Assembly (NCBI GenBank): GCA_036785705.1
Contig: JAWUZG010000028.1
Coordinates: 310,001-374,000, forward strand
DNA: 64,000 nucleotides
DNA from: Acanthornis magna
Lineage: Eukaryota > Chordata > Aves > Passeriformes > Acanthizidae
Direction: 5' to 3'
In this document: positions 36,101 to 48,900 of the stretch, in pieces
How positions within the stretch are numbered: the first letter of the stretch is position 1
Layout: every line of letters starts with the position of its first letter
Program-made: the position numbers and the translations under genes
The notes under the pieces: model-generated
What the model was told of the DNA's origin: nothing
Seen by the model: only the letters and a program-made list of their open reading frames with translations
Databases searched by the model: none

Positions 36101-39100
36101 CAGCAAAACTTCGTGATTTATACCACCAGATCTCAGGCAGAACTCCCTGTTGAGTTTGAGGGAATGGCCTGATTAAACATTGATGCCACAATATGGTCTG
36201 TCTTAGCAACAACACTCACAAGTGAAATTCATCTAGGATATAAACCGTGACATTTAAAATGCCTGTTGGGTTAAATTTGACCAAAAAAAAATAGCATTTG
36301 GTGTGCGTGACTCTGGAAAATAAAGGCAATTGCGGTGCCACTTTATGGAATACTGTGTGTGAATCACTGAAGCTATTAAGTCTTTTGCTGCCTTTTTCCT
36401 GGCCTCAAGAGGTTAAACTTCTTCCCAGAGCCATTCACTGGGGGGGAAATAAGAACCACGTGCGTGTGCCATAGAGCTGTGTCTGGCCTGGGGATGCGGG
36501 TGATCCGGATTTCGTGTTGTTTGCCTGAGAGACCCACTGGGGAGAATAATTAGGGGGTTCAAAAGAGGAATATTCTTCCTGCCAGAAGTGGTCGTTTAAC
36601 CAGGCCTTCACTTATTTGTTGGGGGAGATTACTCACAGGGTCACCTGGCAAAAATGACTGGAAGTTAGGAAAGAAAGGGCCTCCTGCCAACTATTTAAGA
36701 GAAAGAGAGAGAGAAATGGAGAAGAAACAGGAGAAAGAGCAGTGAGTTGGCTGCAGGGAAAGGGACATTTTGTGATTCAGAGAAGAAGCCAAGAACTAAG
36801 GCTGTTAAGGGAGAGAGAGAGAGCCCTGGGCTCCTAAGAAGGCTTGGTGCTATATTCTGGTGGCATTCAAGAATAAATTGGCACAGAGAAAAAGCACAGA
36901 CACTTGCACATGGTTTGTGAAGCCCTTGCAGCAGAGGTGGAGCTCTAGGAAAGGGTGAGCAAAAAGCACCCGAGGGCCCTGGGGCTCAGGTTCTGGAGGT
37001 GTAGTGCAGCTGGGATCCCCCATCCCACCTCCAAAGAGGGACAGGAGAGCCTGTGCTAGGAAACCAAGACCAGGAGGCTCAGCCGAGTCACTCACAGGTT
37101 GTTAGTTGTTCACTGCACCCCAAGGGGTGTTTTGGGAAGCTGTTTCTGGGATACCCCCACAAATCTCAGCCTGGACTGTTGTCACACCAGTAGGGACCTT
37201 CTGGGGGTCTGGGGCAGGGTGGACTCACACAGAATTTGGCCTTGAACATGCCAACAAAGGAAGCTGTCGCAAGGCAGCAGCGATGCACCCACTGAGATCC
37301 ATGGACAAAGGAAATACACAGACCCAGCTCAGTTCCCTGCTGCTTACACCACTTCAACAAAACATCTGCTCACCCAGAATAAAATCCCTCCCCTGTTCTA
37401 AGCAGATCAGTTCCCCTTGAAATAGCAATAGGAGCTGCTGCATCTGCTCACACCATGGCCAGGCTTCAGCCCCAGGAGGATGAGGCCTTCGTTGAATCAG
37501 GCTGAGCTGCCTGCTTTATCTTACACTCTCCTGTGAGTAACTTTTCTTATTACACCTCTTTACACAAGTGCCAAACCTCAAGCAGGCAGAAAAGCCGTCC
37601 AAAATGCAGAAGAATTATGACAGAGGCTCCAGCATCACGGGGTTTTGGAAAGATTATTCATTTAGTGAAGAAGTATCTGTGCAAATCGAACTCTCTGGCA
37701 GCATTTGTGTGATGATAATCATGGTAATTAAGTGTTCAAGCCTCAGGATACTCTGGGAACAGCACTAGGACCTAGGAAATAACCACCCCATGCTCTTGGA
37801 AGACAGCTGAGGGCTCTTCCTGTTCTGCTCTGTGAGTGATCCGTCTCCTCTCACAGATCTGTTCATTTTGGATGCAATTGTTCAAAATATGCATGACTTA
37901 TGGTCATACAGATATATACAAAGGGGACCAGCAGTTGTGCTGTTAACCCCTGAGCTCCCTGTTAGGCTGAGCCATGCAATGAGGAAAAGATTCAGAGCCC
38001 AGTTCTACAACTGACTTCAATTAAGTCAAATCAGTTGCATTAGCTAAGGTTATTAACTTAGGGAATATACTTTTCCTCTCTCCTCTCTAAATTCGTCTTT
38101 GGTCTCCATTACCCTTTTTAATGAGGAAAGTACTTTCTACTCTGATTTCTGTGTTGGTGAAGGAAAAGAGAAGCTGATTAGACAAATGGCCTTGATTCAC
38201 TTCCAGCCTTAAATCTGACATACTGTTTTCATCTAATCAGCGCTCTACAAGGGTGTCAGTAAATATCTGCTGTTTAAGACATAGATTCTCAGGGAGCTGC
38301 AATGGCACAGAAGTGACAGAAGAAAAGATTTAGGACAGAGGAAATGCTATTTACCTCGGTCGGCTGTTCTGGGACTTGCCCCCACCCCTCCTCCAAGCAT
38401 GAATTTCACAACTAAACCACTGAAAAGATAAAAACAATAGCTACTTTCCAGAGGCACTACTGAAATATGCAGCCTTGGAGCTCTTGGACAGGAAGGGAAA
38501 TGTGAACAGTGACTTTTAACCATCTAGGAACATGTGCACGCTGTGGGCCAGCTATTCAGCTGCGGTAAATTGGTGCAGTCATGCTAAATAAATGTGATTG
38601 AACTATCTGGCTTGCTTGATGAGCTGGTTCTGCACCAGGCTCCTAAAGCAGCCGGTGTCCCTCTGGGACAGGCTGCAGGAGCCAAGGCACAGATCTGGGC
38701 CTGCCCTAATTCACACTAATTGCACCGAGTGCCTTCAGCGCTGGGTAATGACCCCGTGCTGCCGGGAAATCAGAGCGACCCCATCACTGCTGCACCCCGC
38801 AGGAGCAAGAACAGCAAAGGACTGACACTGACAACTCCTGACACAGTTTCGGGTCTTTTCCGTACAAGCTAAAATGCTCTGCTGCATCTTTCAAAAGGTG
38901 ATTTGGACCTAAATGGAAAAATCACTGATTTGAATGTTTTTATTATTGTTGTCATTACTATTATTCATACTGTTGTTATTCTGTCTTGCTTGGGAGGTGT
39001 TGGGAAAGGAACAGTTTCTGCAATAAATCTGCTGGTCACCTGTGTCCTCCCCTGGAGCTTCCATCATCCTGACAGCAAGTTTGTGCTGAGGAGTCAAATA

Positions 39101-39688
39101 CCAAATTAAAAGGAAAAGAAAAAGGAAAAAAAATAAACAAAGAACTAGAACAAGGGAAACTCTGTCTGGTACTTCTTTCCAGCCAAAGAACCCTTTAACA
39201 GCAAACTATTAGAAAAATTCCAGGCCTGGGGGGTTGTTACAAAGGTTTTGGATTCTTACCAGAATTTTTTTTTGTGTTTCCAAACCTGTATTATCTGAAT
39301 GCAGCTGAAAAGAAGAATCATTCAATAGAAGCAGAAGTATTTCCAGTGTCATGGAAGCCCCTGGTTCTGATGGGATGTGCAATGCTTAATTGTCAAGGGA
39401 GTTGACTGTTAAATATCATTTATTAATAAGTTTTAAGAAGAGAAGTCTGAAACCTTTGAAATGCTGATTGTCAACTCTACAGAGAGACCTGAACACGAAT
39501 TATAAATTCCAGAAGTCAAAATGGTGTTTGCCTGGGTTTTTTCCTCTCTTTTTAGAAGGGAGATGATGAATTAATCTGGCCTCAATGCCTAGTGAAAAAA
39601 AAAAGAAGCTTTATTATTTTCAGAAGAATCATTTTGAAGAGCAAGTCAATAATAGCAGGACTCGCACAAAATAAAACCTTTGAAATGC

Positions 39689-39731
39689 TATTATTATTAT
39701 CGTTATTATTATTACTACTACAATTATTATT
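39689..39731. repeat. (TTA)n-type microsatellite, imperfect
   Basis: The sequence is TTATTATTATCG followed by TTATTATTATTACTACTA and AATTATTATTGG. It is an interrupted trinucleotide repeat. Confidence 0.85.
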
Positions 39732-41461
39732 GGTTCAGATGACTCAAATGTTATTGTTTTCTTCTTGCATTACCAGCCAAGAAAACCAAAGACAACCACA
39801 TAAAGTTCTGCAAATCTCAGCAGTTTTGATTCCCACTTACATTGCTGGAGCAGCTGTTGCGCTTGTGGAGTTTAGCAGGTCAGCTCTGCATGTGGAGTGG
39901 CCCACACTGTGCTTTGTCTTCTTGAAAACTTGATTTAAGAGCACGATTTATGTACAGCCTGCACTGCAGAACTAAAGGAAGCTCATAGTGCTAGGATTTC
40001 CATGTTGGAGGGGACTCAGGTGTGTGCTGGTACCTTATGGCTCCTATAGCACTGGTTCACGTAAATGTAAGTGACTGGTTTTAGTGGGGACCACCTTCAG
40101 CAAAGTATGCAAAGAAGAGGTTTGTCCCATGAACACTCTTTTGCTTTTGCTCTCTTCTCTAAGCTGTTGGTTCCCAGCAGCACACACAAAAAAAAAAAAA
40201 AAAACCAACCAAAAAGCAAGGGGAAGGTCAGCTGAAACCACAGAGTTTTGCCCATCTATGAGTCAGGATCATTCACCCACCTCCTCACCACCGTGATCAC
40301 GGGGCAGCAATGTCAAAGCTTAGAAGCATCTCTCCCAAAACATGAACAAACCTGTGCTGACCATGAGCCTTGCCTGGTGTGGTGTCTTGCAGGGAAGGAC
40401 TTGCACTACTCCCTTACCCCATCACAGATGATGAGCAGCACTGGTGGCCGCCAAGAAATACATAAGGAAAGAGCTGTCTTCGTTTATATCAGGCTAAACA
40501 AACTGAGTGGCATCATACCAGAACTGCCGCAATGAGCTAAACAAATATTTTTAAAATTGCATTTTTTAATGTGGAATAGCAGGGACTGATCCTTCACCAT
40601 CCCAAACTCCCTAGCAGTAGCCCACTAAACCATTCTGACTGAGAGGGAGCATTCAGTGCTTTCTGGACTGTGTGAGTGCAGGTGTGAATGCCTACAGGAC
40701 ATGTGGATTTACTGCAATCCACTAGAGATCACCATACTCAAAGAAGGAATTTACATTAACAATTTCTGTACGATTTCATGTTTACTTCACGCACAATTTG
40801 ACTGAACGCACTCGTACATTCCTCCATATGTTCACATGCTTAAAACAGGACAGCTTGACTTGATTACAAACTGTCTCATTCTGAATCATGTAAGGATGGT
40901 CAGCTGTCCATGGAAAACATGGTACACACACTTGCTCTTTCCTCAGTGCTCCTGTTGCTCCATGGAAAATTAATACATGTTTTATTTCTGTCCTTTTCCA
41001 CTCTTTACTGTGTGTGTTTGGTTTCCATCATAGCCACCAGTAAATATGGGAACAGCTCGAATTGTGTGGGATGTTATTGCACCTCCTCTGCTGGCTGAAA
41101 GGTGATTCTTGGAACCAGGGGACACAAAGCTGCATGAGCCTCAACTCCTGAAGGTCGATTTAACTTACTTTAACCTCTCCAATCAACCAGATTATTTAAA
41201 ATTAAAGCCCCAAACAAATGACCATTTGCAATGTTGGTGATGCTGACCACATTATGCAGATGTTATCAGGTTCAGGACTTGTTTGCTGTATCAGATTTAC
41301 CCCTGGACAAGAGTTTGAGTCCACAGAGAGTAAAAATTTCAAGACCATACCTGTTTTTACCCAAGTTAATTTTCTTTTAACTTTAATACAACGGGGAAAA
41401 GAAAGTGAAAGCCAAACTAGACAAAGCAGAAGAGCTAGGATATCTGTCAATGCTCCCGAGT

Positions 41462-41690
41462 ATCACAGAATGGGTAAGGTTGGAAGGATTCACTGGATGT
41501 CATCTGGTCCAACCTCCCTGCTCAAGCAGGGTCCCCTGGAGCACATCATTCAGGATTGTGTCCAAAGAGCTTTTGAATATCTCCAGGGAAAGAGGCTCCA
41601 CAACGTCTCTGGGCAACCTCTTCCAGAGCCCGGTCACTGTTCTCTCTACAGTTTTACCCTGTCACTGCTTAGGCTTTGACAATGACCAGG
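41462..41690 (-). mobile_element. CR1 LINE 3' fragment, second subfamily, minus orientation
   Basis: It starts ATCACAGAATGGGTAAGGTT and continues GGTCCAACCTCCCTGCTCAA, GCTTTTGAATATCTCCAGGG, CTCCACAACGTCTCTGGGCA and ACCTCTTCCAGAGCCCGGTC. The 'tcaagcagg' and 'gaatatctccaggga' signatures differ from the copy at 17.5 kb, so this is a different CR1 subfamily. It accounts for most of the 153-codon open frame on the plus strand here. Confidence 0.88.
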
Positions 41691-44600
41691 GCTCTCCTCC
41701 TGGTGCCAGACTGCCGAGAGATCTTTTGATGGTCTTCATTTCCTTTCTGCACTCAGTCAAAGAGGTCACTGTTGAGCCAGACTTTCTGCTTAATAAAACA
41801 GCTCTAGCAGACACCAAGAAGAGAACTCATTTCTACCAGGTCCAGAGAGGTGTCTCTGGAGGAGGAGAGAAAAAAGCACAGGAAAGTGTGAGCGTGGGGC
41901 AGCCCCAATTGCAGGATAACACCTCATCAGTTCCCCAGGGAAGCGAGGAGGCTGTGCAGCCCTTTTGCCTCTGGGAGCAGTGAGGAGAGATTCAGCTGAA
42001 CATGACAACATCACACATGCCAACAGTAGATCAGTATGCAGTTTCCTCCTTACCTTCACTAAATGTACATGTATCAAGTATTACAGCAAGGCAAAAACCC
42101 TGCAGTTGCTCAGATATCTTCCAAGGATTCATTTGAAAGAGATATTCCATCAAATTTGCACATTATCCAGCTACAAAGAAAGGACATTTGTGTGTGCAGG
42201 CATTCTGGCAGGAGCTATTTGCTTTGGGGCCAGATGTAATTCAAAGTTATTCTGAATATTACACTGCAGCAGCCTGGCCAAGCACAGTAATGCTGATTAT
42301 TAGGGTTTTCCTGGTTTTCCAGATGGAACTGATTTCATTTAGTTCTCTCTCTCGTAATTAATAACTTGTCCCTTTTGTTCATTTTGAATCTTTGTTTTAT
42401 CTTTGGCATTTTGTGGAATAGTTTCCAATTTCCTTAATCCATTGCTTGCCTCCTCAGTTCACGTAGCAGAGCTCATTCAGCCATACAGTTAATGATGTGC
42501 AGCTCAAACCACTGCTGCACAATCTCACATCCACTTCACATCGAGCAGGCATTTTTGTCATTTATATTTTATACGCTATAAACTCACAAATCATACCATT
42601 TCATACTAGAGCAATGTCAATAATCTTTTTTTTTTCCTGAGGAAAAAAACCCCACCAACGAGCCACTAGCAAGCATATGGGATCTGTACGTTCTGTCCTT
42701 TAAACAAGTGCAGATTTAGCAAGGAGGGGGAGGGAAAAGGAAGAGAACGAGAGCCACGTCCCCCCACTGCCAACGCAATGCATGTTCCTGCAGCATCAGT
42801 GTTTGGATTAGGCCCATGGCCACCCTACTTAGGTTTCAAATAAGCAAAAAATAGACGGAATTCAATTCCCTGCTGCCAGTTTTTAGCGAGATTAGACTTC
42901 TGCACACAGAGGATTTTTTTAAATAGCCTTCACATGGGACCAGCTCTTTGCATTGCGAGTGTGCTCATAAATGGGATATCAGATGTCAATAAATGATGAG
43001 TGTTTACTCTGTAGGCATATTACAGACTTGTGTAAAATGTGCTATAGGTAGCTAAACACTCGCTGGTTACAAACAGAGTTCTACACGACAGCACAGATTA
43101 ACCAGACTGCCTTTTTTTTGTGCTTCTAACTCCTAGCACAAGGCACGGCTCAGTTCAGGACTCGGATCCTAAGTATACATCCACAATCTAAGTAGCAAAT
43201 ATTAATCTACTAGAGCATGTAAACAAATAGTTTGAGGTGTGTAGATGAAGTGGGCTTGCACACTGTAGCTGGGTGCTGGGGTCAGCCTGTACAGCCGTGT
43301 GTACGTGCACAGTGCCACACTTCCACTGAGGACAGGCAGGGATGTCAGTGAGTCCCTCTAACGCTGCTCTGCACGGAGTGGAGGTGAACCACTGACCACG
43401 GGAAGCCCTACAGCAGAATATCTGTGATGCCACAGCTCTGACCCCAACATTAGCGGGACAGTCACCTCCCCAGACTGTGTGCACCAAATGCTGAGGAACA
43501 CCGGTGTGAGGGTGTCTGGGCTTATGCTGTTGTTCCCAGGGGAACGTGGGTGGATGGTTGTTCTCTATTTGCTTTTCTTTTGTCCTCCAAATACTTGGAG
43601 CATCTAGGACTCCAGTTATTGTATATTTTAAAGCCTTTGTTTCTTTATCCTTCATGCTGCACCGTGACATTGAACGTGCTTCAAATGAATGAAAACCTCC
43701 TTTAAAGCTCATCACAATTCAATGCCTGTCTTTCTCTGGGACCACTTTGGGGTTTTTTTTAACAGATTAATGGCCGTGAGGTCACAACAGAGAGCACTGC
43801 ATATGACTAAATATTAACTTTTAATAGAATGCATTTTGCTCAGGAGCCGATTACAGCCTTCATGAGGCAAGAGCAGCGCTAATCCTGGAAGGACTTCTAA
43901 AATCTTTCATAAGCTGCATCTAATTAAAAGAAAATGAAATACGCAAGAGTTGATGCACGAGTTGTACATTTGTGCATCCCACTCAATGAATGAATCATTT
44001 CCCTGCCTTCTCTGACACAGAAATACCTTGCAACCCATTAAAGATCTTAAATATTTTTACAGCTCTAATGGACCACGTCACCACAAGCCACCCAGGACAA
44101 GGCCACTGAAGTCCAGAGCTGAGCTGGTGTAACTGTAAATGCTTCTGTGATGATTTGCATGGAGGATGCCTCCAGACAACAGGCTGCCTACAAGAGGACA
44201 TAATTGTCTGTATCACTGCTAAGGCAGACATCACCCAAACTGCTTTAAATTCATAAGGTAGAATTTTTTTGCATTTCCATATCCCCTCATAACACATACA
44301 CAGCATATGTGCAGCTAGGGCAAATCTCAATTGATGCAACTCACTTCATCATGGGAACAGCACATGTTCTCACATAGCACAGGCCCAGTTGTTACCAGTC
44401 ACCCCAGTCCTGCTCCTGGTAGAGAGCCATGGGGAGCCAAGGTCCAAGCGGCAGATGAATGACAAGGTGGAAGACTGTGAATTGATGGAAAGGCCACCAG
44501 ATCCATGTCAGACTGGGACGCAGCACGGGACCAACCAGCCCCCAGCACAGAGCATAGTCCTGCTCCTCCCCATCGCTCAGGGAAGGACAGATTCCCATCG

Positions 44601-45690
44601 CAGACCTGCAAAGCAGAGCAGCCCCGAAGGCACACGCGCTTCGTGCTCCAGTGTGCTGGGGACCTGTCAGCCTCACTCACGTCCCTTCAAAGGGCTGGGG
44701 CTGGGGTTAGATCAGCAGCCTTCCCACTGGATTAGCACAGAGCTTTGCAGCTCCGCCAGCACCATGCCCGCGCCTGTCAGGATCGATCAGACAGCCAAGG
44801 CTTAACAGCTAATAGAGTAACAGAGTGAAGAGAATAAAACTACCCCTTTCTGAAATAGCCAAAAACACTCTTAGCTAATGTTGAACACAGCTTATGATTT
44901 TACAGAAGGCAGGCTACTGCACTTTTGGGGGCTGCATGCCAGGGGAAGTGCCCAGGCTGCAGTGGACAGTCCATAGCTGAAAGGGCAGAGTGATTCCCAT
45001 CCCAATTGCCAGCCATGGAATGGGGCTCAGGGGCACTGAAACAACTGGGATAGACCAGGAGCATTGAAGGGGCAGAAAGATGGGAAGAGGGTTGCGAAAA
45101 AAATGGCAGTGGCTGTTTTCCTTTGCTGCTGATCCCTCAAAATGTCATTGTCATCTGAAGGGTTGAGGGAGCAAGGAGAAGGTTGCTCAGGTTTTGTGCC
45201 TTCAAGGTTGTTTTTTTTTAAATATATTCTTAATGTGTACTGATCTAAAGTTACAGTAACTCAGGATGAATGGTTTCTTTCACCTTTTCATCAAGACCAG
45301 CACATCAAGCTCAGACTCCTGCTGCAATCCTCACGTGTGTCCTCACATGGCCTCGGACGGCTCTGCGCCTGCGCTCCCCAGCCGTGTGTGCATCAACGTG
45401 AACCCCTTCAGGCAGCGGGAGTCAGCTGGGGCCATCACATGGTGGCCCTGGTCAGGGCACAGGGAACATGTGTCAGGCCACAGCCGCAATGGGAGGCATG
45501 TTCCTAAATCTGCTTGGCACCACCAGTTCTGGCCCATCCTCCCATGTCCTCCTTATAAACCACTGCAGAATAAGAAAGCGAATTCACAGCACATACACCA
45601 AGCTTAGAAAGATGACAAGCCTTTTCTCTCTCCAACTCACATTAGTTATGGGAAAAAATGTGCTTAGAGCCAAAAGCTGGTGTTTAACAA

Positions 45691-45696
45691 TTTATT
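45691..45696 (-). terminator. CRYGN: CRYGN poly(A) signal AATAAA
   Basis: TTTATT on the plus strand gives AATAAA on the minus strand, 74 bases past the CRYGN stop codon. This implies a very short 3' UTR, typical of crystallin genes. Confidence 0.8.
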
Positions 45697-45769
45697 CCAG
45701 GGGTCAGTGAGTGGGGAGGAGGGTGATGCTCAGTCTCAGCGGGCCATGGCTGGCAGGGTGAAAGCTCAG

Positions 45770-45905
45770 CTAGAAGTAGTTGACGACTCTCCTGATGGAC
45801 TGGACGCTGGCGCTGCGCGCCTGCCACGCGTTGAAGCTGCTGAACTCTCCGCGCTCCACCACGTACATGCGGCCTCGGTAGTTGGGCTCCTCGTACAGCA
45901 CCCAC
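45770..45905 (-). CDS. CRYGN: CRYGN exon 4, Greek key 4 and C-terminus
   Basis: The exon completes Ala and then encodes WVLYEEPNYRGRMYVVERGE, FSSFNAWQARSASVQSIRRV and VNYF, ending in TAG at 45772-45770. The acceptor is TTTGTGCCCAG. The fourth motif is intact. Confidence 0.95.
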
Positions 45906-48900
45906 CTGGGCACAAAGGGAGGGTCACCTGGGGCCAGCGCTGTGCTCATGCAGAATGGCCACTGAGTGGCTGCATTTAGGCACCGCTGTACACAAACTAC
46001 CAGCACCTGATGGTCCTCATTCCTGGTCCCATCCCACGCACAGAAATGCTCCTGGCGGAGTTCACTGTGGGCACTTCCCACCGCTCCCCCCAGCACGGCC
46101 TGGCAATTATCCACAGCCAGATTGGACCTTGCCTTTAGAGGACATTGTTTTGGGTTACGGCAGCAATAAAGCCTGGGGCCGAGGGCTCCCTGCTTCACAT
46201 TGTTGTATGAATGGATCTCTCTGAGCTTCACTATGTGCAACAGAAACATTTAATAGCATTTGATAGTGCTAAAGAAGGACATGAGTCCCCTCTGCCCCTG
46301 GATGGGCAGAGATGACTCCTTACAGTCCCAACCCCTTTTGGACTGTAAGGAGAAATGTGCAATGCTCGACAGATTTTCTGACTCTTTGAACCCAGTCATT
46401 AGCTATGATGGGAACCATATTTAGTAATTCCTCTCTTTGTTAGTAATTAATAGCCTTTTTGATGCTTTCCAACAGAGAGCAGGGCTTGGCTTGGTTATCT
46501 CTACATCCAGAGTTAATGACAACTTTCCCTTGGAATACAGTCAAACGGATATAAATTCAATAACCTTGGTGACTTTGGCAGGTCTGACTTCTTCACCTGG
46601 CTTGGCCACATTGTTCTCCGCTGCCCTGGCTTGTGGCATGTCTTTCTCCTTTTGAAGGTCTTCAAGTCAGGAGTAATTCTGATTGTCAAGAGGGACAATT
46701 TTACTGCTTTTCTCTCCCTTCACCCCCTTTTAGTCACACTATGTCATGGCCTTAACGTCGCCACAAATGTCACCTCTGTCTTTTATTTGGATCTCCCATG
46801 ATTTTTTACTGAGTTTTGCCATTGCTCTGACAGTTTTACAGTCAGGTTTCCACCTTGTCATTGCTGAGTTACTCATCTCTGCCTCTTTCTTTCATCCCCA
46901 TTTTTTTTAGAATTTTATGAGGATCTCTGCTGCTTTTCCCGTCTATTTGCTCAGCAATGACAGCAAAGCAGAAATGCAATCCTCCAAATCATTTGGTTTC
47001 TGTGGTCTTTGCAGGAATTCAGCTGGGACATTGGGGTTAGGACCTACTGTCTGTGGGAATTCCAGGGAGAAACTTCTTCAAGGACTGCATGGGTCAAAGA
47101 CTGCTGGGCCTCAAGGGTCAGACAACAGCTGGTGAACTCAGATCAGTCTGACCCAGAGCAAAAAAACTGGAGACTTAGGAAAAAAAAGTTGTTTATAAAA
47201 CCAGCCACCCACAGGCATAATTGAAAAAATAAAAATTTAGGGTATTTATCCAAGGCACCTCACAGGTTCCTTGACATTTTTTTTTGTGTTTCTGAGGGGA
47301 TGCGAGGTGGGACTGTGGTGTTCCCTTCTGCCAGATCCCTGTGCAGGAGCAGGAGCAGCACACGGATACCAGCATGGAATACTGTGCCTTGGTTTTGTGA
47401 AAGAGCATCCTGTACTGTCAGAGCCCTGTGCGTGGCAGCGCTGACACGTGGTTCCTACAAACAAACAACCTCGTTCTCTGGAACTTGGCGCAGCCAGTTT
47501 ATATCAAACTGGAATTACAACGTCATCCTCAGCCTTCTCCTTTGATGTTCACTTTGCAGCACAAGGAGAAGGCTGCCCACTTCTCACATGAGTGTGATGT
47601 ACCCCCAGCACATATCCCAGTGTGCAGTGACAGAGAGTGTCCTCAGCTCTTCAGCTTAATTAACAACGATTTATAAAATTTTCCTCCTCCTGTAGGTATA
47701 CCCCAGCCTTGTTCCTAAGGCACACCAGGCTTTCTTCCTTTTCTACTCCTTCCCTTCATCTTACATGCACTTCTCCATATTATTAGATGATCATGGACCT
47801 CTTTCACCATCAGCTCACTATGCCTCCCTCAAGCACTCAAAAAAGAGCTCCCAATCCTGTTTTCTTCATCTTTCAGTCGCTCCCTCCTGCTAATGCTACT
47901 GGAAGTACTGCAGGGTGGTAGGACAGGGATGTCCACAGGGCACTGCCCACCAGGCCATGGTTGTTCTTTTGGCTCTTCTCTGCTCTAGGACATCTTTCAA
48001 CAACAGATGGACCCTGGGCAATAGGGCAGGGGGAAGAGCAGCCCCTCGCAGTCACTGTCTTTCCCAAGATGTCTGCGTTTCTCTCCAGACACATGGCTGA
48101 TGTGTCTGCACCGTTACATGGAGGGACTCGGACAGGCTTTGGTGTAGATGGAAGCAGACTGAGTCAGCTGATGTGGTGATAAGAGCCCCACTGGCTTGTC
48201 CCTCTGCTTAGGGGAAGGCTGAAAAAAACCCAAAAACCAAGGGAATAAAAGGAATAGCAGAAGGATGGAAGTGAAGTGTTTTGGCAGTGAGGTGATGAGT
48301 GGAGGACTGTATGGCTTACTTAGCTGTTCCTTTATTGCCTAAAATTTACGTTCTCTGAGACCATCAGCGAGAGAGGAAATCAAGTCAGTCAGGAGCCCAG
48401 AAAACAAACAAAAAAAAGATGATCCTGTCCTCAAGTACCGCATGGGAGAGCTGGTCCAGGCACATAGCGCACAGCCCTCAAGCATCTCGGTGCTGTGTTT
48501 CATTAGCACATAATCCCACAGGACATGGGAATAAAATGCTCATGGAATCAACTCAAACTCTGTAAGCCAAAACTGGCTGCTCAAACTGAAAAACAAAGAG
48601 GGGAATGCTGCAGGAGGCTTTCAATGAAGCTCAAAGTCACTCATTCTCCATGTAGGACTTGAGCAGCGCCACGGGCAGGTATTGCCTCTGCTGAGAAATG
48701 TGTAATGTTCATTGGGCAGCAGCATTTGGGTACCTGTTCTGGTTTGTGTTTCACAATCTGACTGCAGAACAGCTACCAAACACTCACAAATGCTTCAGCA
48801 GAATAAATGGTTGGTCTGGTTCCTCCAAGTTATGCCACTGTAGTGTAGAAAACTCTATTTGGGGTATTCTCTCCTGGACCACAAACCAAATTCAGCTTTT

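Larger units (their letters stand above)
30161..45670. other. Intergenic region between WDR86 and CRYGN
   Basis: This stretch is about 15.5 kb. I recognise a CR1 fragment (41462-41690), a TTA-type microsatellite (39689-39731), GA-rich runs near 36.69-36.83 kb, and homopolymer runs. Open frames reach about 190 codons but none resembles a known protein or shows paired splice sites and conservation. Regulatory elements could be present but cannot be called from one sequence. Confidence 0.6.

Noticed and set aside
36690..36830. GA-rich runs as a possible endogenous retrovirus leader
   Set aside because: No LTR pair, primer-binding site or gag/pol-like frame was found nearby.
41218..41983. Overlapping plus-strand frames of 153 and 192 codons
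   Set aside because: They run through a CR1 3' fragment, which is non-coding in this orientation, and have no recognisable protein similarity.
43188..43715. 175-codon minus-strand frame between WDR86 and CRYGN
   Set aside because: I recognise no motif, promoter, splice partner or similarity.
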